Below are positions 21,446 through 30,098 of a stretch of 35,459 nt of DNA, one piece after another; the first letter of the stretch is position 1; every line of letters starts with the position of its first letter. This DNA comes from Planctomycetaceae bacterium (GTDB lineage: Bacteria > Planctomycetota > Planctomycetia > Pirellulales > Pirellulaceae). Under the pieces are notes generated by a model. That model was not told the origin of the DNA, did not search any database, and saw nothing but the letters and a program-made list of their open reading frames with translations. The DNA lies in assembly GCA_003233175.1 (NCBI GenBank), contig QIKY01000286.1, positions 1-35,459 on the forward strand, read 5' to 3'. Position numbers and translations under genes: made by a program.

Positions 21446-21513
21446 CGGCGTTGCCGAGTGTTGTCGTCAAGGCGTAGGGCACCGTCCCGAAATACGTTCC
21501 CCGTTGTAGCTCG

Positions 21514-21548
21514 TAAAAGCCCGGCATTTTGAAAATGCCGGGCTTTTA
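21514..21548. repeat. perfect 17-bp inverted repeat (REP-like palindrome)
   Basis: TAAAAGCCCGGCATTTT and its exact complement are separated by a single G. This is the best copy of a palindrome that recurs, degraded, elsewhere in the window. Positioned 69 bases after the cytochrome gene, it may also end transcription in either direction because A/T tracts flank the GC core. Confidence 0.8.
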
Positions 21549-22228
21549 GTTCGGGCGGAACGCATGCAAGCGGCAAGCCAGCGCAGCTTGCCCAATTAAG
21601 AGCCCGGCACGTCAAAAACCTCGGGGATTTTTCTGGCTAAAATGCGGAAAATAACGATCTAAACGGGCTGTTCGAGAAACAGCCTCAAGAATGACCCCCA
21701 TTTGAATCGAAATTAAGATTCAGAAGGCTTGTTCCGTTTCTTCGTCTTGGCCTCTGTGGGTTTTGGGCGGGCTACGGAATTTGTCACCAAGGGGGGTGAC
21801 CTGCCTTAGGCAATCTCTGCCTCAAGCTAATGCGCTGGTTGTCGACCCAACGACCAGGGCGTTTTTTGCGTTGCTCCCCCTGCTGAGTATTGCGCCGAAA
21901 GAATGTTATTTGGCTTGCGAGGATGCGCCTGAATAGAGGGTTGCTTTTGACCTTCTCTATTTTACGGGTTTTCACCATTCTCAACTGCCGAAAATGCCGA
22001 TGTTATTGGCGTGGCCAGAATTCGGAAGGATCTGAACCTGGTCAAGCTGAACAGATTAACGTAAGGCCCCGACCCAGATGATGGAAAAAAATCGACTAGC
22101 GTACCGCAGAGAAGGAACGAAACGAGCGTCGATTTTTTACCAGTCATAGGGGCCATAGACGCCGCATCGGGAACCTGCCGTTCTGATGTGGTTCAGATTG
22201 ATTCAACGAGAGTAACGGAGAACCTGCG
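21549..22228. other. gene-poor region before the HTH-receiver gene
   Basis: About 680 bases with no convincing gene on either strand. It contains a 7-bp hairpin (GGCTGTT, 21666-21672; AACAGCC, 21678-21684), a half-copy of the GCCCGGC palindrome near 21600 and the 11-bp inverted repeat at 22086-22138. A 66-residue basic minus-strand frame at 21784-21984 has no recognisable family and I did not call it. The region may be the relic of a lost gene or hold a regulatory RNA. Confidence 0.5.
22086..22138. repeat. 11-bp inverted repeat with A/T ends upstream of the HTH gene
   Basis: AAAAAATCGAC (22086-22096) and GTCGATTTTTT (22128-22138) are exact complements 31 bases apart and end 90 bases before the HTH-receiver start. 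In RNA the right arm would supply a U run, so a leader terminator/attenuator is possible; in DNA, separated half-sites for a dimeric regulator are another reading. Confidence 0.5.
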
Positions 22229-22801
22229 ATGAAGGTCTTCACAACTGGACAGGTCGCCAAGATCTGTAAAGTGGCCCCGCGCACGGTCAGTAAATGGTTT
22301 GATTCTGGCCGTCTGAAGGGTTACCGCATTCCCGGTTCACAAGACCGGCGAATTCCGCGAGAGTATCTTATAAAATTTCTCAAAGAGCATGGTATGCCCC
22401 TGGGCGACCTGGAAGATGAAGCGATGGCCAAAGTGCTGATCGTCGCTCAAGACCAAGTGCTCATTGAAAACTTGAAACGAGAGCTCCCACCCGAGAGGTC
22501 GTTTAAGGTGGCTGTGGCCGCCAGCGGCTTTGAGGCTGGAATTCAAGCCGAGAGCTTCCACCCGGACTGCATCATTTGCGATTTTTCGATTGGTAAAGTC
22601 GAAGCATTGCAGATTTGTCAGAACCTGCGAAAGAACGTTGATTTTTCGGAAACGATCCTGATTGCTCTTCTGCCCGACGACGGCAGCCCGATGAGCTTTG
22701 ATCGCTCCACGATCAACGAAACCTTTAAGAAGCCGTTCGACGCCAGCTTGCTGGCCGAGCGACTACGAACCTTGATCGGCTCGAAAAAAGAGCTGGTGTA
22801 G
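22229..22801 (+). CDS. helix-turn-helix protein fused to a receiver-like domain
   Basis: A 190-residue regulator with GGAG 8 bases before its ATG. Residues 1-55 are an excisionase/MerR-type winged helix (FTTGQVAKICKVAPRTVSKWFDSGRL, then YRIPGSQDRRIPREYLIKFL). Residues 67-188 fold like a response-regulator receiver: KVLIVAQDQ, the position of the phospho-acceptor at Asp118 (CIICDFS), and the conserved Lys-Pro (FKKPFD, Lys168). The acidic pair that binds magnesium is reduced (VAQDQ where VDDD/E is usual) and the Ser/Thr switch position reads LIALLP, so phosphorylation is uncertain. This order, DNA-binding first and receiver second, is the reverse of most response regulators but is known in planctomycetes. 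No partner kinase is nearby. Confidence 0.85.
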   Translation: MKVFTTGQVAKICKVAPRTVSKWFDSGRLKGYRIPGSQDRRIPREYLIKFLKEHGMPLGDLEDEAMAKVLIVAQDQVLIENLKRELPPERSFKVAVAASGFEAGIQAESFHPDCIICDFSIGKVEALQICQNLRKNVDFSETILIALLPDDGSPMSFDRSTINETFKKPFDASLLAERLRTLIGSKKELV

Positions 22802-23251
22802 AATAGAGAGCGCCTGCGGGCGTTCTGCTTTTCGCCGAAATGAGTTTCATCCGTTACGGCTAGACCCCCGTAGCGGCTTATTTTACCTCACGCGGTCGGG
22901 ACGACGGCTTCGCATTCAAACTATCATGCGAAAACACGCGTTCCCTCCGCACGGATTATCGCGTCGCAGGGTGTATCTCACCGTGCGGCGAACAAGATAT
23001 TTTGCTTTTGGGCGGCCGAATGATTCGGCCTGAGAGTCGCCGGGGTCCCGGCCCCGGCGTCCTCCCAAGGCAATTCTTCTCGTCAATTCTGGCGAATTTC
23101 GGTTAACCTCTGCTTGAGGTTGCGGTTCACCCCCGTGAGAGTCGTCGCGTGGACGGAATAGCAGCAGCGTTCTTCCGGCGCCACCCCGCTCGACGACTGC
23201 AAAACCCTTCGTAGAATAAGGTTTTGCTCAATCCCGAATTTTTCACGCGTC
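22802..23251. other. intergenic region before moaC
   Basis: A 450-base gap without a recognisable gene. Its main content is the pair of GC-rich hairpins at 23014-23059. I looked for the conserved pattern of the molybdenum-cofactor riboswitch and did not see it. Confidence 0.45.
23014..23059. repeat. two tandem strong hairpins
   Basis: GGCCGAAT-G-ATTCGGCC (23014-23030) is followed after seven bases by CGCCGGGG-TCCCGG-CCCCGGCG (23038-23059); both stems are perfect 8-bp pairs. They could end transcription from the HTH gene, form a structured leader of moaC (which starts 192 bases on), or be a REP-like pair. Confidence 0.6.
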
Positions 23252-23737
23252 ATGAACAAACTCACGCATTTCGACGAAACCGGCGCGGCGCGCATGGTCG
23301 ACGTCAGCCACAAAGAGCCCACACAGCGGCTGGCCCGCGCCGGCGGCGAAGTTTCGATGCGCCCCGAAACATTGCAGATGATTCGCCAGCAAACCGCCGC
23401 CAAGGGAGATGTCCTTCAGGTGGCTCGGCTGGCGGGCGTGATGGGCGCCAAAAAAACCGCCGACCTAATTCCTCTGTGTCATCCGTTGGGCCTCGATTCC
23501 GTCGAAATTGCCTTTGACTTCGCTGACGACCGCACTTTACGGATCGAAGCCTGCGTCGGCGTGTTTGCCAGAACGGGCGTCGAAATGGAAGCGCTCGCGG
23601 CGGTCAGCGTCGCGGCGCTCACGATTTACGACATGTGCAAAGCCGTTGACCGGGAAATGACGATCAGCAACATCAAACTATTGGAAAAATCGGGCGGGCG
23701 CAGCGGACACTTCCTCCGCGATTCCTCGGCAACCTAA
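23252..23737 (+). CDS. moaC: cyclic pyranopterin monophosphate synthase MoaC
   Basis: MoaC converts the cyclic GTP intermediate made by MoaA into cyclic pyranopterin monophosphate, the first stable precursor of molybdenum cofactor, in the cytoplasm. The 161-residue protein has family length and all key residues: MVDVSHK near the start, Lys51, His77 in LIPLCHPL, Glu113 in GVEMEAL, Asp127 and Lys130 in YDMCKAVD, and the ending [12 protein letters not shown]. The ATG lacks a clear ribosome binding site, but the start matches the family. No other mo genes are present, so the pathway is scattered. The polyprenyl synthase starts 35 bases downstream and may be co-transcribed. Confidence 0.96.
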   Translation: MNKLTHFDETGAARMVDVSHKEPTQRLARAGGEVSMRPETLQMIRQQTAAKGDVLQVARLAGVMGAKKTADLIPLCHPLGLDSVEIAFDFADDRTLRIEACVGVFARTGVEMEALAAVSVAALTIYDMCKAVDREMTISNIKLLEKSGGRSGHFLRDSSAT

Positions 23738-23772
23738 CAACACCGCCAGCCACTTATTCAGGACCGATCAAC

Positions 23773-24795
23773 GTGACCCCGTCGACATTGAACTTCGCCG
23801 CGCTGCCCGAATCGTTACGCCTTCTTTACGCGCCCGTCTTGGAAGACCTGGGCGAAGTGGAGCGAATTCTGGCGGCGGAAATGGTCAGCCGAGATCCTTT
23901 CGTCGATGAGCTCGTGAAATACGGATTTAAGCTCGGCGGTAAACGTCTGCGGCCCGCTCTGCTTTTACTCTCGGCAAAAGCGTGTGGAAAAATCACGCCG
24001 GAACATCGCACGCTATCGGCCGTGGTGGAAATGATTCATACCGCTACGTTGGTGCATGACGACGTGCTCGATGAAGCCGACGTGCGCCGCCACTTGGCAA
24101 CGGTCAACAGCCGTTGGGGCAATGAGGCCAGCGTCTTGCTGGGCGACTTCCTCTTCACACACGCCTTTTATTTAGCCAGCACGCTGGAAACGACATTCGC
24201 CTGCCGTGTGATTGGCCGCGCGACCAACATCGTCTGCGAAGGCGAAATCCGCCAGATGGGCAGTTGCGGCGTCTTCTCGCTCGCCGAGGAAGCCTACTTG
24301 GAAATCATTGAAGCCAAGACCGCCGAACTCTGTGCCTGCTGCTGCGAACTGGGCGCCCACTACGCCGGAGTCGACCAACAACTCGTGGCCCGCCTAGCCC
24401 GCTATGGCCGTTACCTCGGCGTGGCCTTTCAAATTGCCGATGACTTGCTCGACGTGGTGGGCGAGGAAAAGGTCGCCGGCAAAAGTCTGGGAACCGACCT
24501 GGAAAAACAAAAACCGACCCTGCCGCTCATTCGCACGCTGCAATGTGCGAATCTGAAAGAACGCCAGCAACTCGAAGCCATTCTCAACGAAGACAGTTCG
24601 CCGCAAAATGGGTCTGCCAGCCGGGCGAGGCAACTGGCGCTCTGGTATGACCGTTTCGACGCCATCAGTTATTCCCGGGAAAAAGCGCAATCATACGCAG
24701 ACCGGGCCATGGAGGAAATTTCGCCGCTTCCCGAAAGCGACGCCAAGCAGGTCTTGCAGCAAATAGCACAGTTTGTTGTCGCCCGTTCGGCCTGA
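23773..24795 (+). CDS. trans-polyprenyl diphosphate synthase (long-chain, IspB-like)
   Basis: This enzyme adds isopentenyl diphosphate units to an allylic primer to give the C35-C45 side chain of menaquinone or a similar prenyl chain. The 340-residue protein starts at a GTG and has FKLGGKRLRPAL, the first aspartate-rich motif DDVLD (96-100) followed by RR, GDFLFTHAF, and the second motif DDLLD (223-227) preceded by FQIA. Small residues before the first motif (ATLVH) and the overall length suggest a long-chain product and not farnesyl diphosphate. Chain length cannot be set from sequence alone. The C-terminal half has the expected GTDLEKQKPTLPLI. It follows moaC by 35 bases and ends before the converging TPR gene. 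Confidence 0.92.
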   Translation: MTPSTLNFAALPESLRLLYAPVLEDLGEVERILAAEMVSRDPFVDELVKYGFKLGGKRLRPALLLLSAKACGKITPEHRTLSAVVEMIHTATLVHDDVLDEADVRRHLATVNSRWGNEASVLLGDFLFTHAFYLASTLETTFACRVIGRATNIVCEGEIRQMGSCGVFSLAEEAYLEIIEAKTAELCACCCELGAHYAGVDQQLVARLARYGRYLGVAFQIADDLLDVVGEEKVAGKSLGTDLEKQKPTLPLIRTLQCANLKERQQLEAILNEDSSPQNGSASRARQLALWYDRFDAISYSREKAQSYADRAMEEISPLPESDAKQVLQQIAQFVVARSA

Positions 24796-24921
24796 GGTTT
24801 CGTGCTGCTGGAATGCGGGTGTTTCTTGGCGGCGAAGGCCGAGCAAAAGAAGATCGCCCGTCGCGTCTGGTAGAAATTCATAAAATTAACTGCCGCCCAT
24901 CTTCCTGACCGCCGCCACCGC

Positions 24922-24945
24922 TTTTTGAAAATGCAGGGCTTTTAA
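24922..24945. repeat. half copy of the REP-like palindrome
   Basis: TTTTTGAAAATGCAGGGCTTTTAA matches the right half of the palindrome at 21514-21548 with one substitution; the left half is lost. It lies between the converging prenyl synthase and TPR genes. Confidence 0.5.
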
Positions 24946-24980
24946 TTTGGTATGTAAATTCAAAACCCGTGACCGGTTTC

Positions 24981-27900
24981 TCATCTTTGAATTGCATCGA
25001 TTCGCGCTGCCCGTCGCTCCAGCGGTTCGGCGTCTTGTTGGCGGTTCAGGGCTCGATACAGTTCCGCCAACGGGTTCAGAATTTTGACCACGCTGGCATG
25101 CTCGGGGCCTTTTTCCTTTTCCAAAATGGCCAGAGCCCGTTTGTAGAGCGGTTCGGCTTGGTCGTAAAGCTGCTGTTTTTGGTAAAGATCAGCCAGATGG
25201 AATAAAGCCTTGGCCACATCCATGATGTCGGTTTGGGGCTGCTTTTCCATGATTGCCAGCACACGTTTGAGGTGCGCCACGGCTTCGCCGAAACGGCCTT
25301 GTCTTTCATGGATCATGGCTAGATTTAATTCGCAGGCGAACACCAGCCCGCTGTCTGCTCCTCGCTCCTTTTTCATGATTACCAGCACGCGTTTGTAGAG
25401 CAGCTCGGCTTTGTCGAGATGGCCTTGTTTTTCGTAAAGCTTCGCAAGGCTGAGTGCGTACATGCCGACCACGAAATCGTCCTCGCCTTGCTCTTTTTCC
25501 GCAGCCGCCAGTATGCGTTCGTGGAGCGCCGCGGCTTTATCGAGATGGCCTTGTTTTTCGTAAAGCTCGGCTAGATTGATCAAAGTCGCGACCAGCGCGA
25601 AAGCGTCTGCTCCCAGTTCTTTCTCCATGGTTGTCAGTGCGCGCTCGTAGAGCGGCTCGGCTTTGTCGGCATGGCCTTGTTTTTCGTAGATCTCGGCCAA
25701 GTCGTTGAAGATCATGCCATTAACAAAATCGGTCGGCTCCGTCACTTTTTCCAACATCGCCAGTATGCGTTTGAGGAGCCGTTCCGCTTTGTCGAAATGG
25801 CCTTGTTTTTTGTAGAGTATGGCCAATTTGTACCGACTGAAAGCCACTTTGAGGTGTTCCGGCCCCAGTGTTTTCTCCTGGATTGCCAGCGCGCGTTTGT
25901 AGAGTGGTTCGGCTTCCGCGTATTTCTTCTGTTCATGGTAGTTCATCGCCAGCCAAAGCAGACCACGACCCACATCGAGATGCTCCGGCCCGAGCGCCTT
26001 CTCCTGAATTGCCAGTGCGCGTTTGAAGAGCAGCTCGGCTTCGGCGTACTTCCCTTGTTCAAGGTAACTTTTTGCCAACAAACCTATCATTTGGACCGCC
26101 GTGGGATGGTCTAACCCGATCGTTTTCTCGGTGATCGCCAACGAGCGTTTGAAGAACGGCTCCGCCTTGGCGTACTTCTCTTGTGCAAAGTAAAGCAAGG
26201 CTAAATAATTGACACTCAGAGCCACTTTGAGGTGGTCCGACCCCAGTGTTTTCTCCTGGATTGCCAGTGCGCGTTTGTAGAGTGATTCGGCCTGGGCGTA
26301 CTTTTTCTGTTCCACGTAAGCGTCGGCCCATTTGTTCAGGCTCTTGACGACATCGGGGTGGTTGGGTCCTCGCGTTTTCTCGACAATCGCCAGTGCGCGT
26401 TTGTAGAGTGGTTCGGCTTGGTCGAACTGGCCTTGTTTTTTGTAAATCTCGGCTAGGTCGGTTAGGCCTTGGGTGAAAGCGGAGTTGTCTGGCCCTAACT
26501 CCCTTTCCACAATCTCCAAAAAGCGTTTGTAAAGGGGCGCCGCCTCTTGGAACCATTCCTGGGACGCGTAAATTTTGGCCAGTTCAAGCAACGGGGCGAT
26601 CAAAGCAACATTGCTCGCTCCTAGCCGCTCTTCCATGATTGCTAGTGCGCGTTTGTAGAACGACTCGGCCTCCGCGAAACGCTCTTGGGCTTTGTAAATT
26701 CCGGCCAGATGGAGCAACGGGCTGGTCGTGGTGACATCATCTACTCCCGATTCCCTTTCCATGATCGCCAGCGCGCGTTCGAAGAGCGGTTCCGCTTCGT
26801 CGTACTTCTTTTGTTCATAGTAGTTTGACGCCAGCCAAATCAGAGTTGTGGCCACGCGGGAGTGGTCCCGCCCGAGCGACTTCTCTCGGATTATCAGTGA
26901 ACGTTTGAAAAGCGGTTCCGCTTCGACGTACTTCTTTTGTTCCTGGTAGTTCGACGCTAGCCAAAACAGGCTGCTGGCCATATCAAGATGGTCCGGCCCT
27001 CGCGTTTTCTCGACGACCGCGAGCGCGCGTTTGAAGACCGGCTCCGCCTCGGCGTATCGACCTTGGGCGTAATAAAGCCGGGCCAGACCACTCAAGCTAT
27101 GAGCCACGGCGAGGTGGTTTCCCCCAAACTCCTTTTCATGGATTTCCAAAAAGTGTTTTAGGAGCGATTCGGCGTCGACGAACTTGCCTTGTTTTTTATA
27201 ATTCTCAGATAACTTTTCGATGCTTGCGAGCGTGTGGGCGTGGCCCGTTTTGAGCGTTTCGTCACGAAGCGCCAAGGCGCGTTTGTAGAGCGGTTCGGCG
27301 CGAGCCAGCATTTTTTGGGTTTCGTAAAGATCCGCCAATTTGGTCAGGCTAATAGCTACATCGGGATGCGCCGGCCCGAGCGTCTTTTCCCGCATCGCCA
27401 ATGAACGTTCGACATACCGTTCGGCCTCGACGTACTTCTCTTGCGCTTTGTAGTTCGCGGCCAGCCAATCCAGAATCCTGGCTACGTGGAAGTGATCGGG
27501 CCAGCGTGCTTTCTCCTCAATTACCAACGCACGTTTGAAGAGCGGCTCGGCCTCGGCGTACTTCCCTTGCGCTTTGTAGTTCGCGGCCAGCCAAGCCAAG
27601 CTTTTGGCCACCGTGAGAGCGTCTGGCCTGGCCGTTTTCTCAACAATCCCCAACGCTCGTTTGAAGAGCGGCTCGGCCTCGGCGTACTTCCCTTGCGATT
27701 GGTAGTTTGCCGCCAACCCGACCAAGGCTTTGGCAACGTCGGCGTGGTCGGGCCCTAACACCTGCTCTTCGATTGCAAGTGCGCGTTTCAGGAGCGGCTC
27801 GGCCTTGTCGTACCGGCGTTGTGCTTTGTAGTTTGCGGCCAGCCAATCCAAGTTCCTGGCCACCGTGATGCGGTCTGGCCTTGCCGTTTTCTCAACAATT

Positions 27901-28208
27901 GCGAGCGAACGTATGAAGAGCGGCTCAGCCTCGGCGTACTTCTTTTGTGCTTGGTAAGACATGGCCAAGCTATTCAAACTCAGAGCGATGGCAAGATCGT
28001 CGGGGCCGCCGTTTTTCTCGGCTATTTCCAGAGATTTTTTTGCGGCGACCACGGCCTGATCGTATTCACGCGCTTGATAATGGGCCTGCGACTCACGAAC
28101 CTGCTCGCTCCATTCAGCGTTTGGTTTACCCACTTCCTTTGGAAACGCTAGCTGCGTGGTCGACAAAAAGAGCAACAACGCGGCGATGATCGTGAATCGA
28201 TGTTTCAT
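24981..28208 (-). CDS. exported giant tetratricopeptide-repeat protein
   Basis: A 1075-residue protein built of about 24 complete tetratricopeptide repeats plus a partial last one. The start at 28208 gives a signal peptide (MKHRFTIIAALLLFLSTTQ, then LAFPKEV); the frame remains open for 600 bases upstream, but that stretch has no protein character and runs into the divergent gene. Each unit is exactly 42 residues, of the kinesin-light-chain type, with consensus LAxxYxxQxKYxEAEPLxKRALAI-EKxLGPDHxxVA. Because the unit is 42 and not 34 residues, the repeats form the longer-helix TPR_10/TPR_12 class that makes a superhelical peptide-binding surface. No enzymatic domain is attached. It is probably periplasmic and serves as a scaffold; its partner is unknown. 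Transcribed away from the DUF1501 gene. Confidence 0.9.
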   Translation of the reverse strand: MKHRFTIIAALLLFLSTTQLAFPKEVGKPNAEWSEQVRESQAHYQAREYDQAVVAAKKSLEIAEKNGGPDDLAIALSLNSLAMSYQAQKKYAEAEPLFIRSLAIVEKTARPDRITVARNLDWLAANYKAQRRYDKAEPLLKRALAIEEQVLGPDHADVAKALVGLAANYQSQGKYAEAEPLFKRALGIVEKTARPDALTVAKSLAWLAANYKAQGKYAEAEPLFKRALVIEEKARWPDHFHVARILDWLAANYKAQEKYVEAERYVERSLAMREKTLGPAHPDVAISLTKLADLYETQKMLARAEPLYKRALALRDETLKTGHAHTLASIEKLSENYKKQGKFVDAESLLKHFLEIHEKEFGGNHLAVAHSLSGLARLYYAQGRYAEAEPVFKRALAVVEKTRGPDHLDMASSLFWLASNYQEQKKYVEAEPLFKRSLIIREKSLGRDHSRVATTLIWLASNYYEQKKYDEAEPLFERALAIMERESGVDDVTTTSPLLHLAGIYKAQERFAEAESFYKRALAIMEERLGASNVALIAPLLELAKIYASQEWFQEAAPLYKRFLEIVERELGPDNSAFTQGLTDLAEIYKKQGQFDQAEPLYKRALAIVEKTRGPNHPDVVKSLNKWADAYVEQKKYAQAESLYKRALAIQEKTLGSDHLKVALSVNYLALLYFAQEKYAKAEPFFKRSLAITEKTIGLDHPTAVQMIGLLAKSYLEQGKYAEAELLFKRALAIQEKALGPEHLDVGRGLLWLAMNYHEQKKYAEAEPLYKRALAIQEKTLGPEHLKVAFSRYKLAILYKKQGHFDKAERLLKRILAMLEKVTEPTDFVNGMIFNDLAEIYEKQGHADKAEPLYERALTTMEKELGADAFALVATLINLAELYEKQGHLDKAAALHERILAAAEKEQGEDDFVVGMYALSLAKLYEKQGHLDKAELLYKRVLVIMKKERGADSGLVFACELNLAMIHERQGRFGEAVAHLKRVLAIMEKQPQTDIMDVAKALFHLADLYQKQQLYDQAEPLYKRALAILEKEKGPEHASVVKILNPLAELYRALNRQQDAEPLERRAARIDAIQR
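25002..28080. repeat. 126-bp tandem coding repeats (about 24 copies)
   Basis: The TPR units are encoded by diverged 126-bp repeats in exact register with no spacer. Adjacent units share blocks such as the sense sequence for KRALAI and EAEPL, enough for recombination or slippage to change copy number. Some units (for example those beginning LAEIYEKQGH, LAELYEKQGH and LAKLYEKQGH) are closer to each other than to the rest, indicating recent local duplication. Confidence 0.85.
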
Positions 28209-28656
28209 GGGTTCGCGCGTCCTTTGGTTCGACCAAGAAAGCGAAAGCGGGGCCGTCCGAGCACTTTTTTCCGGCGGCCCGCCACAATCAAGTTGCGGCA
28301 GACCTACCGCAGTGTGGCATGGCCGTACCCAGAATAGCGGCAATGCAGTAGAAAGGTAAGAGCAGTTATCGGGGTTCCGCCGACGCGCGGGCGCGTTCGG
28401 CCTCGGGAACCTGTCCAATAACCATTCCCAGCTGTGCGAAGTATATCTGGAATGTGGACGCCTCATGCTCCCTCGGTTCGGGCTCCGCAGAACGATCATC
28501 CCCTTTTCACGCACATATTCTGGCGAAGAGCCATCGTGAAGAACATCGCCTGTCGCTGAAGCTCCTCCTGGTTTTGCTTGCTCACGGCGTGAAAATAGAT
28601 GAAAATAATGTCGCGGCGGGAGTGCTATGCCGGCATGGGAAACGGAGCGTGAAAAA
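28209..28656. other. divergent intergenic region between TPR and DUF1501 genes
   Basis: About 450 bases that should hold both divergent promoters. I see no RNA gene, strong hairpin or repeat. A CAAAGGA-type ribosome binding site for the TPR gene (minus strand) lies about 11 bases before its ATG. Confidence 0.45.
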
Positions 28657-30021
28657 ATGAAGGATATCCACCGTTGCGCCGGCCCTGTCAACCGCCGTAA
28701 CTTCCTGCAAGTTGGGGCGTTGGCTCTGGGCGGATGCTCCCTGGCCTCTTTGTTGGAGCAGCGCGCCGCGGCCGGCGGGGCCGGGACCGATACGTCGGTT
28801 ATCATGTTGTACCAACATGGCGGCGCTTCGCAGCTCGAAACCTACGACCTCAAACCCGCAGCGCCCACGGCGTATCGGAGCGTCTTTTCGCCGATTGCAA
28901 CCAACGTTCCCGGCATGAATATTTGCGAGCACTTTCCCTTGCAAGCCAAGTTGGCCGACAAGTTTTCCCTGGTTCGTTCGCTGCACCACGATGTCGGCAT
29001 TCATAGCGATGGCGGTATTATTGTGTTGACCGGCAAGCGGCCGAAAAAACTCGACCCCACTTCGCAGTCAAAAAGCGAGCATCCTGACTTTGGCTCCGTG
29101 GCCAGCAAATTGCGCGGCATGCGGCGGGCCATGCCGCCGTACATCGCGATTCCCCAAAAACCGTACATGACGCGGCCGACGTATCTTGGTTTGCACCACA
29201 ATGCTTTCGAGACGGGCGACCCTTCGTCGTCGAGCTACGCGCCGCCGCAACTGAAGCTGGCCGCTGGTCGTGATGAAACCTTCCTCGACGACCGCCGCCG
29301 GCTGTTGCGCGAGTTCGATCGGTTGCGGCTCGATCTCGATACCGGCGGCGTTTTGGAGAGCGTCGGCAAATACCAGCAACTCGCTTTTCAAATGCTCACC
29401 AGCCCAACGGTCGCCAAGGCGTTCGATATCAGCAAGGAAGACGCCCAACTGCGAGATCAATACGGCCGCAATCTCTGGGGGCAAGGTTGCTTGCTGGCGC
29501 GGCGGCTGGCGGAATCGGGCGCGGCGGTGGTCAATTTGTATTTCAACACGCCAAAAACCGGCCAGGAATTCACCAACTGGGACGACCACATCGGCAACTC
29601 CGGCCGCCCCGGCCATTTCGCCAAGTACATGCGCGTTCGCCTGCCCTACATGGACCAGGCCCTCGCGACGCTCATCGAAGATATTCACCAGCGCGGCCTG
29701 GACCGCAAAATTTTGGTCGTGGTGGTGGGCGAATTCGGCCGTACGCCGCGATTGAGCCAAAACAATAGCGGCGCCGGGCGAAACCATTGGCCGCAGGCGT
29801 ACACCGCGTTGCTCTCGGGCGGCGGCTTGAAAATGGGGCAAGTCATTGGCGCCACCAACAGCAAGGCGGAGTATCCGACCGAGCGTCCTTACACGCCGCA
29901 AGATTTGTTAGCCACGGTTTATCGGCACTTGGGTATTAACCCCGCGGCAACCTTCAACGACTACGCCGGCCGTCCGAACGCCATCCTGCCCAGCGGTCGA
30001 CCGATTCCCGAATTGCTGTGA
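28657..30021 (+). CDS. Tat-exported DUF1501 protein (sulfatase/alkaline-phosphatase-like fold)
   Basis: A 454-residue protein of the DUF1501 family, greatly expanded in planctomycetes and often paired with cytochrome-domain DUF1553/DUF1549 proteins, which are absent here. The ATG at 28657 has GGAG 9 bases upstream; another in-frame ATG at 28627 adds ten residues without a signal. The twin-arginine motif NRRNFLQVG (12-20) followed by ALALGGCSLASLL sends the folded protein across the inner membrane. Family landmarks are MLYQHGGASQLETYDLKP, HDVGIHSDGG, NWDDHIGN, and VVGEFGRTPR with HWPQAYTALLSGGGLK. The histidine/aspartate set resembles metal sites of the alkaline-phosphatase superfamily, so a hydrolase acting on sulfated or phosphorylated polymers is possible; function is unproven. 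A divergent TPR gene lies upstream. Confidence 0.9.
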   Translation: MKDIHRCAGPVNRRNFLQVGALALGGCSLASLLEQRAAAGGAGTDTSVIMLYQHGGASQLETYDLKPAAPTAYRSVFSPIATNVPGMNICEHFPLQAKLADKFSLVRSLHHDVGIHSDGGIIVLTGKRPKKLDPTSQSKSEHPDFGSVASKLRGMRRAMPPYIAIPQKPYMTRPTYLGLHHNAFETGDPSSSSYAPPQLKLAAGRDETFLDDRRRLLREFDRLRLDLDTGGVLESVGKYQQLAFQMLTSPTVAKAFDISKEDAQLRDQYGRNLWGQGCLLARRLAESGAAVVNLYFNTPKTGQEFTNWDDHIGNSGRPGHFAKYMRVRLPYMDQALATLIEDIHQRGLDRKILVVVVGEFGRTPRLSQNNSGAGRNHWPQAYTALLSGGGLKMGQVIGATNSKAEYPTERPYTPQDLLATVYRHLGINPAATFNDYAGRPNAILPSGRPIPELL

Positions 30022-30098
30022 GGCTGCTTCCCCAGAGGATGGGGGATGTACATTTGCTCCGTCCTTGCCAGGCGCCCGGCAGCGGCTAGATTGAATGC

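Noticed and set aside
21784-21984. 66-residue basic minus-strand frame as a transposase remnant
   Set aside because: It is rich in Arg and Lys but has no transposase motif or inverted ends; too little to call.
22802-23251. Molybdenum-cofactor riboswitch before moaC
   Set aside because: Hairpins are present but the conserved multi-stem pattern of that riboswitch is not recognisable.
25002-28080. Regular repeats that might suggest a CRISPR array
   Set aside because: The repeats are 126 bp, contiguous, and encode TPR units in frame; there are no unique spacers.
28209-28805. Upstream in-frame extension of the TPR gene by about 200 residues
   Set aside because: It runs into the start of the divergent DUF1501 gene and has no domain or signal; the signal peptide at 28208 gives a better start.
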